The notes beneath the pieces are model-generated. The model saw nothing but the letters and a program-made list of their open reading frames with translations. It ran no database searches and was not told the origin of the DNA. DNA of 64,000 bases from NCBI GenBank assembly GCA_039000515.1, contig JBCFYV010002255.1:47970810-48034809 (forward strand). Reading direction: 5' to 3'. Made by a program: the position numbers and the translations under genes. The DNA is from Timema cristinae. Lineage: Eukaryota > Arthropoda > Insecta > Phasmatodea > Timematidae. Below, one piece after another: positions 36,647 through 46,889 of this stretch. How positions within the stretch are numbered: the first letter of the stretch is position 1; each line of letters begins with the position of its first letter.

Positions 36647-37524
36647 ATGTCGTTTCTACACCCCCAATCCTGCGAGTGTGCCAGCAGAAAGGGATTTGAG
36701 GCCCGTCGCAGTTTCACCGCAAAAAGTAGGACGATGGATCTTTTGGGGTATCTACACGGTGACGTGTTTAACCAAGAGAAATACTTTTAAAACCGCACCA
36801 AACTCAGAATCAAGTTGGTCCGTTCCAGAGACGGGTTTAGTCTTATGACCATCCTTGAACTCCCTCACTTTAAGGATCACATCGCTGAAGCCGGCCTTCA
36901 AGTGCGACGTGTCAAATTAGCACCTTCTTTACTGTTGGCACATGCCAAGGCATTAAACGTCAGTCCCGCAAAGTATCCCATCACCCGTGTGGAAGTAAAA
37001 TCACTCACTATACCTACGGGTGTGCAAGGAAAGTCAATGGACAACGTATTTACCAGACAGTTACCCACACGATGCATCATGGGATTTGTATTAAACGTGG
37101 CGTTCAATGGAGAGGCCACCAAGAACACGTTCAACTTCCAGATCTATGGCATGAAGCATTTCTCGCTGTACGTGGACGGGGAACAAGTGCCGTCTAAACC
37201 ACTACAGCCTGATTTTTCAAACTGCAATTATGTCATGTTCTACCATGCACTGTTTTCTGGAACGGGTATCAATTTCATGAACTAAGGTAGCGACATCACA
37301 CAGGAAGCCTTTCCTAAGTTATATCATCTCATGGCTTTCGATCTCATACCTAATCTGTCCACCCAAATGACATAGCATCGGAATTTGACGAGGTATGGCT
37401 CTCTGAGCATCGAAGTGAGCTTCACCAGAGCTCTCGCCGAAACCGTCAACTGTATCATGTACGGGGAGTTTGCATCATCACCATAGACAAGGACAGAAAC
37501 GTCTTGACCGATTATGGGAGTTAA
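36647..37524 (+). pseudogene. major capsid protein, F54H12.2-like type
   Basis: This is the double jelly-roll major capsid protein of the Polinton group that databases label F54H12.2-like. The start at 36647, two bases after the previous stop, gives MSFLHPQSCECA. One main frame (36815-37285) then holds LVRSRDGFSL, AGLQVRRVKLAPSLLLAHAK, FTRQLPTRCIMG, VAFNGEATKNTFNFQ, LYVDGEQVPSKPL and HALFSGTG. It carries stops at 36788-36790, 37283-37285 and 37373-37375. The same frame continues with GSDITQEAF and AFDLIPNLS. The last residues (ITIDKDRNVLTDY) are shifted one frame and end at a TAA near 37522. A local frame change near 36690-36730 is also likely. Confidence 0.85.
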
Positions 37525-37570
37525 TATTAACGGCTTCCCGCCTCTTACACACGTCATTTAAATCATGTAA

Positions 37571-38106
37571 GTCATTGTGGATTTCCATAGTTTCATTGAC
37601 GACAGCAAACAGTTTATCGTCAAGGAACTGAGTGTTTTATCTGTATGCGGTACATTACTTCAACATTGGGTGTTAAAACCCCATACGCTATCGAGGAATT
37701 TTCAGCTACCGATAAAAAGCAAGCTGACTATATTGTCAACAAACTGCATGGTATTCCCTGAAATAGCGGTGATGTGGATTACAGCCTGCTCAAATCCCTA
37801 ATCTCTCGTGCCACAACACGTGCAGAAATCGTCTACGTCAAGGAGGCAGATAAGAAAAAGTTTCTAGTCAAATACACGTCTACACCCGTCGTATATTTGT
37901 ACGACAGAGGTTGTTCGTCTTTGAAAACACTTAAGTCAGGCCGCAACATGTGCATAGCACATAGTTATGTATCAAATTTCTGTTCGGCCTCTATCGTTTG
38001 GGGACTTCGAGATTGGATGATTGAAGATGGACATGCAAACCATAAGAATTGCGCTGAAAACAAACCAGTGGTTCCGTTCTGTACAGTTGGGTGTTTCCCC
38101 TGCTGA
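37571..38106 (+). pseudogene. conserved Polinton ORF of unknown function (copy A)
   Basis: I recognise this as a recurring but uncharacterised Polinton ORF, and Polinton B carries a homologue at 50690. Shared segments include VIVDFHSFI against LIDVQGYSI, QFIVKELSVL against VFIFKEVSVL, and HGIP-stop-NSGDVDYSLLKSL against HGLSWYGGEVQYSNLRSI. A CIAH-x6-CSA cluster aligns with CSTH-x6-CTT. The C-x2-H-x6-C arrangement may bind metal. There is a frameshift between 37683 and 37774 and a TGA stop at 37759-37761. The gene lies between capsid and protease genes, which fits a virion or morphogenesis role, though that is inference. Confidence 0.7.
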
Positions 38107-38482
38107 TCAACTACCCGCAAGAATAGCTCAACCTGCCACTCTCGTCATCAACACTGATCCACACACAAAGCCTGGGACGCATTGGGTCGCCATCTTTATT
38201 GACAAGAACGGCATGGGAGAATATTTTGACATTTATGATTTTCCACTCCGTATAAAGTCACATCTGGCATTTATACGCAAAAACACTTCCCACACGTCTC
38301 ATAGCACGCTACAACTTCAAAGCATCACCTCAGGCGTTTGTGGCCATTACTGTCTCATGACCCTTCTCTATCACGCCTAGAACATTCCAATGAAAACTTT
38401 CCTAACCCTATTCTCGCTCACGAATCATAAAGGCAAGGACGCTAAGGTGGTGAGATATTACAACACATTTTCAAGACTGTAG
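38021..38482 (+). pseudogene. adenain-type cysteine protease
   Basis: This is the virion maturation protease of Polintons, in the adenain/ULP1 family. The catalytic His is in GTHWVAIFID, the Asp in GEYFDIYDF, an oxyanion-hole Gln probably in TLQLQS, and the nucleophile Cys in SGVCGHYCLMTLLY. All four are still present in one frame of about 120 residues. A TAG at 38378-38380 ends that frame. The sequence after it stays in frame and reads KTFLTLFSLTNHKGKDAKVV, consistent with the family's C-terminal helix region, up to a stop at 38480. It overlaps the preceding gene's 3' end in another frame. Confidence 0.85.
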
Positions 38483-38526
38483 GGTCCTGCTGCCCTTCAA
38501 GAGGCTGCGTCCAAGCAGCGTGTGCC

Positions 38527-38534
38527 TATAAAAG
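38527..38534 (+). promoter_or_regulatory. TATA box, candidate late promoter
   Basis: TATAAAAG followed by GGGCG lies 59 bp upstream of the ATG of the next ORF at 38593 and just past the protease reading frame. The match to a polymerase II TATA box is good, but no start-site data exist. Confidence 0.45.
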
Positions 38535-38592
38535 GGGCGTATCGTTGGCGTGCCGGCCATAACCGTGACAGTCATTGAAGCAAATAAACATC

Positions 38593-39182
38593 ATGGAAGG
38601 GCAAGACATTTGCGCCCGCAAAGCAAAACCGGTGAAGCCACTCGCCATCACCATTATTTTCAACACTTTGTTTCCACTGGACAAAGTCGATGCTAATCAA
38701 GTCATCGTTGGCATGAGTTTCAAGAACAACTTTACGACCTATGTTCAGTTAGAAAAATGTGGAGGGAACTGTGCGGTGTTCAACCGTACAGAGTGGCAAG
38801 AACTGGCAGCTACAAGTCGGTCATATCAAATATTTTCAGCAACATGTAACCTCCTCAGAAGATTAGTCTTACTAATCATTAAATCTCTCTGAGAAGCATG
38901 TGCGGTGACCATATGGTCGTCATCAGCGAGAAACAAGACGCTGGACTCAAACGGTTCACCTATCTAGCATCTAGCTGGGCACGTCTTTGTGATGTGTGGG
39001 ACCTCATCGACGTTGCCGTTGACCGCCGGGATATGTGGTCACACGATATTGCAACGATTTGATCGACGTACTTGTTGTCAATGTATGCGTCACGCAAACA
39101 GAATCAGTGGATGTCATTGATCTTGAACAGCCTACTGTGGAAACACACATCAAAAACCTTGATCTTATCAGTGCTACCTAAT
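38593..39182 (+). pseudogene. late unknown Polinton gene
   Basis: The ATG at 38593 opens MEGQDICARKAKPVKPL. The frame continues with TLFPLDKVDANQVIVGMSF, YVQLEKCGGNCAVFNRTEWQ and a stop at 38890-38892. A second frame from 38898 reads MCGDHMVVISEKQDAGL, FTYLASSWARLCDVW and VAVDRRDMW. A third near 39060-39180 gives STYLLSMYAS and SLLWKHTSKTLIL. Together they form one protein of perhaps 190 residues with two shifts. Position and order match an ORF I have seen after the protease in Polintons, but I know no function for it. It has its own TATA box. Confidence 0.5.
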
Positions 39183-39399
39183 ATACACGTCAAGTTGCCC
39201 GCTTGGACTATTTTATTCTGGATTGTGAACTAAAAACAATTTTACTAATACATCTAAGAGACACTGTAGAAAAACGTATGAACGAATATATGCGGCATTC
39301 CTGTAAAAGTGTATAATAAAAATTATGTATGCCCCTAAAACGTTTAATAACTGTAAAACCTTTAATGTTTAGTAAATATATGTTTTGTAATATCATGTT

Positions 39400-39545
39400 T
39401 TATTCACGCAAAACCTTTCTGTCCCCCCCCACACGTAGGTTAACTAGATACGAGTCTTGATTTGTCAAGAGAGCAAACTGGCACCACACATGAACAGGGC
39501 CAATTACCTCACGGTCCCAATCTATTCCTGTCTCGACTTGTCTTG
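39400..39545. other. spacer right of Polinton A
   Basis: A C-run near 39424-39431 is followed by unique sequence. The right boundary of Polinton A must lie somewhere between 39190 and 39550, but no terminal repeat is visible. Confidence 0.4.
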
Positions 39546-39790
39546 TTGAGCCACCTAACTGGCGCCAGTCATCAGGGAAAACCCATTGCAACATAAATGG
39601 GGAGGGTTGCGACATCATTCAAGGTCGTGTTCTATTTCTGTCTTGTTGAGCCGCTAAACTGGTGCCAGTCATCAGGGAAAACCCATTGCCGGGGAGGGTT
39701 ATGACAGCATTCAAGGTCGTTTTCTATTTCTGTCTTGTCGAGCCGCCAAACTGCCGACAGTCATAAGGGAAAACCCATTGCCACATAGAA
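39530..39790. repeat. three diverged tandem copies, 92-100 bp
   Basis: The anchor CAGTCATCAGGGAAAACCCA occurs at 39566 and 39666, and as CAGTCATAAGGGAAAACCCA at 39758. Each is preceded by TCTTGTxGAGCCxCxAAACTG. This could be a subterminal repeat of Polinton A or an unrelated minisatellite. Confidence 0.85.
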
Positions 39791-41350
39791 GACTTACGGA
39801 AAAAACTCTAGAAATAATTCTTTGCGACATTAAAGGAGGACAACAGGTCGCTAAACCCACGTCGTCATGGAAATAACCAGAGGAGAAAGGGGGTTCAAAC
39901 TTGTGGTGGAAGGGAGAAATCACTGTACTCAGTCTGTGATATAAATAACAGCCAATCAAGGTGCTGTTCCCACATATACAAACCGTAGAAAGGCGGTCAG
40001 GGGAGTGGGGAAGCCAACAAACAATCAGGGCGAGAGGACTTGGTCACGTGACGAGCTCTAAGCCAATCAGCGTCGAGTACCAGGTGGTCCAGAACACTAC
40101 TCACGTGAGCTCCCTCAAGAAACTGGCTTTATTCCAGAAAACAATCAAATCAACAGGGCTATACTTAGAGTTGGACTTACTCAGACCCGTTTAATTATGT
40201 TTTGTGTTTATAATAATCTATAGAGTATTCTCCATCTAGTGCACTTAACGGCTAGAATTTACTTGATCATTTTGTGTTTTTATAATTCCTAACTCTAGCT
40301 TCTTTATTTCACATAGCCATGGCCACGTGCTTATGGCTGAATGGGTCAGGCCGTAAAGTATACTAAAATATATAAATTCATGCCTTGACCTTGAGACAGA
40401 ACCAACAACATCCCAATCTAATGCAGCCAACCACTTTTCTGTCACGCAAAATAAGAAGCGACATTTGTGGAGTTGTACAATCATGCAGTCAATTCCTATA
40501 TTGTTTAAATCAGCCACTATATTACTTCAGCAGTGTTTATTTAATTTTAAATACTAGCAAATTATTGTTTGGAAAAGTGATCAATATTCCAGACTAGGTT
40601 TCGTGCTAATATGTTGGTAGCTATAAAAGTGAAGTTAGTCACGCTATAACGAGTCTTATCTCGCGCAAGGGAGCACGGGACTTCCCCAACAGTTTTAAAC
40701 CCGTTAAAAACTTTGTGTTTCTGCAGTCCTACTAGCTTTTTTAATAAATATTTTGATTTTAGCAATGGAGTCTTACTAAACAAATCAAGATTTCCAAATG
40801 TCGTTTCTAGCTTCCTAAATATAATATTTGATCGCACGCTGAATTTTGGGAACCCCATACCTACTCTATCAAAATCTAAATCTGTTGTAAAGGAAGAAAC
40901 AAATAGACCACTTTGCGGGTTGAAGAGGTAGGACACATTTTTAGACTAGAGCCTGATTTTCCTCAATAATATGTGAAAATATCTTTGCACAATAACATTT
41001 TTAATTTAAGTAGAAAGTAAAATTATTTAAATAAATTTTATTATATTTTGAGCTATTTTGCTATCCAAGTTGGCAATATTGATATGCATCATCTATTTAA
41101 ATTGGTTTAAAAATAAAGACTAATATTAATCACTTTTTCATGTTGTTTAAAACCCATTGTTGTATTGTAGAAAACAATTATTCAGATGTTAATTTTAAAT
41201 GTTTACTTTAGAAAAATTTATTTTAATTGTGTTTGTTATAATTTTTTAACAACAAAGAATTGTTTTAATACATTTATTCTTATTTTTATAATCGATTCTT
41301 TAGTATTGTTCTTGGCTTTCAAACCAGTAACATTTTGAGGTTATGGGTAA
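39791..41350. other. spacer, no gene called
   Basis: Two overlapping opposite-strand frames at 40562-40936 (minus, 124 aa) and 40713-40931 (plus, 72 aa) show no recognisable motif. The rest is AT-rich and silent. Confidence 0.45.
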
Positions 41351-41586
41351 AACAGCATCAGTGTTCTTCCCTGGCCAGGTAACAGTCCGGATATGAACCC
41401 AATTGAAAACCTGTAGGCCATTGTTAAAATATAATGCGCCTACAAAAGATCACTACTAAAGTATGTTTGCTTGAAACCTTGGTAAAAGTGTGGCATCATG
41501 ATGATGAAATACAAAAAAAATGTGAAAATCTTTTTAACAATGTGCCAAAAAGACTAAAATTACTTATCGAGAACACAACAAATTAA
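41351..41586 (+). pseudogene. Tc1/mariner transposase, C-terminal fragment
   Basis: SISVLPWPGNSPDMNPIENL at 41354-41413 is the diagnostic C-terminal motif of Tc1-type transposases, holding the third acidic residue of the DDE triad. A TAG follows directly. After a frameshift, ITTKVCLLETLVKVWHHDDE and NLFNNVPKRLKLLIEN complete the typical C-terminal helix region and stop near 41586. The N-terminal DNA-binding domain and the first two Asp residues are missing. Confidence 0.85.
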
Positions 41587-42129
41587 ACTGTGAACAAATT
41601 GGTACATTTATGGTTTCTAACAAAATAAACATAATAAACCAATTAAAACCCCTAATTGGTTATGTCTCTGTAGAACGTTATTCCTAGGCATACACAAACA
41701 CTATCGTGTAGTGATTAAGGCGTGACCAAATTATTTCATATTTTCCTGGTTATTGGATTAACTGAGCACAGCATCAATGGTATTAGTAAACACACATAGG
41801 TATTTATCATTTGCATTCTCAGAATATTCCTGAAATGTTCTCAACTAAATTAAAATGCAAGGCAAAGCCAGTCCAGAGGGCATTTAATATTGATAAAAAT
41901 GAAGTTAGTGAATAATCAATACTCGCAGCTACTAATAGTAACCCAGTAATTTATTAATATAAATGAAACAACAAAACATGAGATCAACAATAAAGTAGAA
42001 AAACTACAGCGCAATATATAAAACATGAGTGACCAGAACAGTGTTGCCAGACAGTGCTACCAATAACTCGTACAGCTAAAATTGACCGTAGTATCTGATA
42101 CCACCTTCAACTCAACAATATCTCAATCA

Positions 42130-42510
42130 ATATAGAGCATAAAACTCAGTTACAAGAAAATTTCAATTTTTTACAATATTGAGACAATTCTCAAAGAATT
42201 CAAATTTAGTTATTGGTAAAGATTTTGTCATCACATCTGCCAATTATTTATCATTGGTTGATACATTTCCTATTTTAAATGTACCATTGTTAAATGTTGC
42301 CTTACATAAATGTGTTTGGTACGTTTCATCTCATAAGTATGAGTCATCTTGGTATATTCCTGATTGTCTTATCAATCAAATTAGAATAAACAGACGTACA
42401 AATCTCCTGCAAAAGTTGAGCCAAAAATAAACATTCAAACATACAGGCAGAGAATGCTCAATCTCCGACTCTCTATTACCTAAAGCAACTTCTTGACTGG
42501 ACTAGATTTA
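42130..42510 (-). pseudogene. Ty1/Copia Pol fragment, end of RNase H
   Basis: Minus-strand frames give EVALGNRESEIEHSLPV...VYFWL, then KRTKHIYVRQHL, and after a frameshift FKIGNVSTNDK-stop-LADVMTKSLP (near 42195-42290). This order is characteristic of the last 100 residues of Copia RNase H. Its upstream Pol is missing. The 200 bp to the left (41930-42130) could include LTR sequence, but no repeat was found to prove it. Confidence 0.75.
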
Positions 42511-43560
42511 AACTTTCATCCCTGAAGGGTTTAGGGCTGTGGTCTCCAACTTGTTGCAAGGTCTGACCATATTATCTTTTTTAAAAACCATCGCGACCGT
42601 TTGATCATGATTATACAGATTAGTAGGGTGAAAAAGGGAGTTTCAGGGCGGAAGTAGTGTGAGACGATTTTTTTCTTATAGCTCCTTAAATGAGCACGGT
42701 GTTTTCAGGGCGGAAGTGGTGTGAGGTGTTCTTTTCTTATAGGTCCTTAAATGAGGACGGTGTTTTTCAGGGCGGTGGGATGTCGAGGGATGGACGGGGG
42801 TGGGAGGCAAGCTCTTTCGGAGCGGCGAGCGCAGGAGGGGTGTTTTTTCAAGGAGACCTAACCTCTGTGATCTGTATACATTTAATAAGCTCCTTCTAAG
42901 TATTGCTTCTCTCTATCTCTCTGTCTCTCATATTATAAATCTTTTCCTCTCAGAATATAATCATAAAAAGGATACCCTTCTATCTCTATGTATTTCTCTC
43001 TCTCTCTTACAAGGGAACTTAGGAATTAAGGTTAAATAGTATGGATTCTTTAAAACAATACATAAATATCTTCTGTACAGTGAGTATTATTATAAAATCT
43101 CTTCCTCTATCCCTTTTTTATAAAAAAATATACATATCTTCAATTCAATGATTATTATAAATCTTTTCCTCTCAGAATATAATCTTAAAAGGATACCCTC
43201 TATCTCTATGTATTCTCTCTCTCTCTTACAAGGAACTTAGGGATTAAGGTTAAATAGTATGGATTCTTTTAAATATCTTCTGTAAGTGAGTAAAATCTCT
43301 ACCTCTATCCCTTTTTCATCTTTCTTAACGAGATCGTGAACTTTGCAACTAAGGTTAATTAAATAGTACAGCCTCTTATTTAACGTGTATATTCTTAAGA
43401 TTACGATGATACATACAAAGATTATTTTTAAAAAAATTCTTTCTCTCAGAAAAAAATTTAAAGACTTTCATTCGGTGCATACAATGATTATATATAAAAA
43501 TCTCTTTCTATAAAGTCTTTCGGTGATTATAGTCTTGGGTAAACACACATACATCTCACC
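42511..43560. repeat. spacer with a direct duplication of about 190 bp
   Basis: 42930-43130 and 43152-43318 share TATAAATCTTTTCCTCTCAG, AGGATACCC...TATCTCTATGTAT, the CTCTCTCTTACAAG stretch and GGTTAAATAGTATGGATTCTTT. A third partial set of CTCTATCCCTTTTT blocks follows. 42640-42770 has a second small duplication around TTTTCAGGGCGG. No gene is seen. The left boundary of Polinton B probably lies in or near this stretch. Confidence 0.7.
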
Positions 43561-43674
43561 ATCATAGAACGCACACGCGCGCGCACGTGAGCGCGAAAGA
43601 CCGACTCGGGCTAGAGGTAAGTCTGCACGCGCTTCACCACTTGAATAGCTCGTACTTGTCATCGCCTAGATATA

Positions 43675-44136
43675 TCAGACCTCGCTGTGAAGCGTTAAAG
43701 CGACTCCTGTACATCGCACCAAAGATTTACCCGGTAGACGGATTCTTCCCACACAGTCTAGCGTTATGATGTTCAGCTTGTCCTCCGCTTCACTGACCTC
43801 TTCATCTCCTTCTAGATGACGAACGTTGTAGGTTCGGTACTTTTCAAGTTCGGAGATGCACTTGACCCGATCGTGCTCCTCGCGCTCGATCCGATCCAAA
43901 ACCGCGCACAAAGCGTCTTCCTCCTGGAGAATTTGTAGCTCGTCCACTTCCTTGGGATTGTAGACGGACTGACTCGATTCCCCCATTCCGGGATTATGAC
44001 GTCCGAGCCAGTGTACGGAAGAATCGCAGTGCTCACTGTAGCCCTTGTCAACCGCCGCGATGTAGTATTCTAAGCCACCGTTCGAGATCTTAATATCGCT
44101 CATGTCCTCCAGACGGTAACCCAACTGTCTAAACAT
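43675..44136 (-). CDS. unknown acidic Polinton B protein
   Basis: This is an intact 153-codon frame read leftward, starting MFRQLGYRLEDMSD. It holds GLEYYIAAVDKGYSEHCDSS, then an acidic, probably coiled-coil stretch (EVDELQILQEEDALCAVLDR...EREEHDRVKCISELEKYR), then basic residues near the end. I do not recognise a family. It follows the integrase on the same strand with a 73-bp gap, as the last gene of the minus-strand set. The final 30 residues may be frame-shifted, since a GKSLV-type segment continues oddly to the stop. Codon composition matches the other Polinton B genes. Confidence 0.55.
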   Translation of the reverse strand: MFRQLGYRLEDMSDIKISNGGLEYYIAAVDKGYSEHCDSSVHWLGRHNPGMGESSQSVYNPKEVDELQILQEEDALCAVLDRIEREEHDRVKCISELEKYRTYNVRHLEGDEEVSEAEDKLNIITLDCVGRIRLPGKSLVRCTGVALTLHSEV

Positions 44137-44208
44137 ATCGAATGTGATGCGCTCTCTACTCGCACACGCTTTATATGCTCAGAATGGACGGGAACCACAC
44201 CCTCCCTT

Positions 44209-45142
44209 CTACACTATATCTTTCACATCGATCCACGAACTTTGTGTCGAGTCAAACCCCAACCATTTGACGTATACTCTATTTCCGGAACGTCTGATTA
44301 TAATCTCTACAAGGTAAACATCCGGATACAAAGTCTTTTTAAGCTCCATATCGTAGAATCCTCCTGTGATAGGCTTACCTTTCATATCTTCGAGTAGGAA
44401 GGTCTTGGGATTAGTCTCGATGAAGTTACGTAATTTAAACAGTTTGGTCGACCAGTTGCGGTATAACCCTTTTGGTAAACGTCCTTATACTTACTGATAC
44501 GGACTATATCACCCACTTTAAATATGTTTGGTGTAGAATCCGAGATCTTGAGACGTTTATAGACTGTATGTAAAAGTTTGTCATTCTTGACGTCTATAGG
44601 CTTCATCTTTATGGTCGAGTGTATCATCCGGTTGTATTCGTCCAGTAACGAATCGATCATATCGATCCATCGATACGATCCTTTAGCCGTGAATCTCCTC
44701 CATATCATGTTCTTGGGAGTGCGATTAAATCGTTCCACGACACTAGCCTTAAAGTTGCTGTATGTAGAATAGTGATTGATTCTTTTCTTGCCATGAGTGT
44801 TTTGAATTCCGCGTTGTAAAACTCTGTCCCATTATCCGTTTGATTATGACGTACGGGAGGTAAACCTTTGTCGGTCACCTTGTTGAGGAGGAGAGCCATT
44901 GCGGCGCTGACATTCTTACCCGTCTTAGTCTTGACAGGTGAGGCCCAAGCCATCTTGGAATACACGTCGATGACGGGGAGAAGGTACTTGAACCCCTTAT
45001 TTGATCGGGAGTAGGGTATCATCTCTACCAGATCAGCCTGAAGGAGTTCGTTCAAGCCTCGTACGCTAATATATCTTTGGAGAAATCGTCGTCTTGCAGG
45101 ACGATGAAGTTCACGCGCAATCTCCCACTTGACGCTGGACAT
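44209..45142 (-). pseudogene. Polinton B integrase
   Basis: This rve-type DDE integrase reads leftward from 45142. The N-terminal part has ELHRPARRRFLQRYISVRG, then LLQADLVEM, DVYSKMAW (first Asp), QTDNGTEFYN (second Asp) and VVERFNRTPKN (Glu). The third motif is in a different frame from the first two, with a shift between about 44745 and 44790. The C-terminal part reads NRMIHSTIKMKPIDV, FKVGDIVRISKYK, then GGFYDMELKKTLYPD and RVYVKWLGFDSTQSSWID, a chromodomain-like end with a stop at 44209-44211. A second shift lies near 44380-44460. The catalytic residues themselves survive. Confidence 0.88.
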
Positions 45143-45175
45143 GATTATGATAAAATACGGATGAGATGAATGTCT

Positions 45176-45917
45176 TTATACGATGATTCCGGCCTCGCGT
45201 AATTCCTCAATGATTGAAACGATCTCGTTCTCGTGAGCAGAATGACCGGCCTCGGTAGATGCGTACAAGAGTCGTAATCGATCGACCAATTCGTTAGGAT
45301 CGTCCCAATAGGTATAATCGATCCCTCTCCCTGTCTCCATCTTGTATAAACCGTCGCCCTCAAGCTCCTCCTCAAACATAGGTTTGATGATTAACGAATA
45401 CTTTTATCCCACACAAATCTTGATTCGAGCGTACAGGTCGTTTCTAAACCGATGCGCGTTCATTTCTTCGAGCATAGACTTGTATACTTTCAGATCCTCC
45501 TTAGAATAATGCACGGGTTCTCTTCTGAAGAGTAATTCTAATAGCCCTCGGGTATACGGTACCGTCATATTGTTGAGAAGTACTATGCCGTCTCTCCCGT
45601 CGAACACGATACGGCTATCTCCGAGCTTGGTAGAGTTACCTTCATGACGGACTCCATAGGTCTTATAGGAATGTGTGTAAGACGAATAAAGATAAGTATC
45701 CAATAGATGTCTGTTCTGCAATCTCTCAGGTGAGACTTCTGCCTCCTCGGGTTCGGGTTCAGCGAGCGCCTTTACCATCTTGTTTAGGATCCGTGATAGG
45801 TTTGAATATTTCATTCGCAACGTGCTTGGACTCGTGTCGGGCATCACGTAGTTGCTTATACTTTCGTTTAATAATCTTACTCGCTTTTATGATATCCTCC
45901 GTGACCTTCATCGACAT
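45176..45917 (-). pseudogene. DUF8207-like Polinton protein
   Basis: The start at 45917 gives MSMKVTEDIIKASKIIKRKY in one frame. After a shift near 45790 the protein continues with HLLDTYLYSSYTHSYKTYGV, RIVFDGRDGIVLLNN and KSMLEEMNAHRFRND. A second shift near 45410 leads to YWDDPNELVDRLRLLYAS...HENEIVSIIEELREAGII at the end. I recall this ending from the DUF8207 family common in arthropod Polinton-like elements. Its function is unknown to me. It sits between the integrase and the fibre-like gene with gaps of 33 and 48 bp. Confidence 0.7.
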
Positions 45918-45965
45918 GATGTAAGGTGCGAATGTCTCTTACGAAGAAGAAACGGTTCATTATAT

Positions 45966-46856
45966 CTAAACGTAAGTAAAACCTAATTCAACGTGTAAAA
46001 TCATAGGTGACGTCAAGTGGTTTTCTATCATGAAAGATATAGAGTCATCTTTGAACACCTCTAAAGGAGTGCCGTCGATAATTTTAAGATTCAACAAGCA
46101 AATAATACCTTTCAAGTTCATGACCATCGTTGAAATGATGCCTGCCCTCTTGAACTTATAACCACGTTCACCCGTTAGAGTCAATTCGAAATGTCTCGCA
46201 TCCTTCCTCATAGGTTTTGAATCCAAGTAAATGTAAACGAAACCGCGACTAGCCGTAGAGTCCACATAAGCCTTAGGCACGGCGCCTGAAGGTAATGAGG
46301 GCATACCTATGTTTCAAAAAACTATGCCGCCCGCATCGTAAAGCCGATCGGTATCTGTCCTCTTTACGGATAGTATACCTCTCGTTATCTTATCGTTGAA
46401 GTCGGTGTAAACGGTTCGTTGTATCACGAAAGATTCCTCTAACATTAGCAACTTTGGACCTAAAGCGTCAAGAACCGTTTTATTTTCGTTGAGACGATCT
46501 TCTTGATGACGAGACAGTTTCCACACCTCCTCCATCCCTTGGCGGCTACTCTTCTCGAAGTTGGCATACTTTATTCGATCATTCTCCAATTACTCGATCA
46601 ACGATTCCATCTGTCCCCTGATGGCGTCCTTGGCAGCGTTGAGTGCGAGTATCTGCTCGTTACTATGTCTCGCATCTATCCTATCGACGTAAGACTTGTT
46701 ACAGACATCCTTAGATGCGATGGGCGTCTCGACATTGACGATCCTCTTCGATCTAGCATCGTAATACCCTTGAGAGTTTAGAGTCAGATTTCCTTCCGTC
46801 TCAACGATAGATCTATATTTGTAGAGACTATGACCTAATTTAAATATGGACGACAT
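45966..46856 (-). pseudogene. fibre-like attachment protein
   Basis: One frame of 297 codons runs from MSSIFKLGHSLYKYR to ELGFTYV. It is broken only by two in-frame stops, at 46590-46592 and 46314-46316, and has no frameshift. Residues 31-60 carry RRIVNV-type motifs (SKRIVNVETPIASKDVCNKS-YVD), a pattern I know from phage tail-fibre and Polinton fibre stalks. Heptad-like stretches (QEDRLNENKTVLDAL) suggest trimeric coiled coil. The C-terminal 110 residues read as beta-rich (GYKFKRAGIISTMVM...ILHVELGFTYV). The inference is a trimeric virion fibre. It sits between the ATPase and the DUF8207 gene. Confidence 0.6.
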
Positions 46857-46889
46857 GATGTCTTATCGCATACTGAGTAAGCGTTCATG

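Larger units (their letters stand above)
33005..39200 (+). mobile_element. Polinton A (Maverick/adintovirus-like), left-truncated fossil
   Basis: Nine recognisable Polinton genes lie head to tail on the plus strand in 6.2 kb: ATPase (3' half), pX-like basic protein, integrase, penton-like protein, small basic protein, major capsid protein, a conserved unknown ORF, an adenain-type protease and a late unknown gene. Gaps are short, and one start/stop pair overlaps as ATGA. Composition is clearly less AT-rich than the flanks. The ATPase N-terminus and any pPolB are absent on the left, where a (TA)n tract begins. No terminal inverted repeat could be found by eye. Every gene carries stops and/or frameshifts. 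Confidence 0.9.

Noticed and set aside
38021..38380. Host SUMO protease (ULP1) gene
   Set aside because: Same fold family, but the short length and position between Polinton genes mark it as the element's adenain-type protease.
40562..40936. 124-codon minus ORF with a 72-codon plus ORF opposite
   Set aside because: No recognisable family on either strand, so the choice of strand would be a guess.
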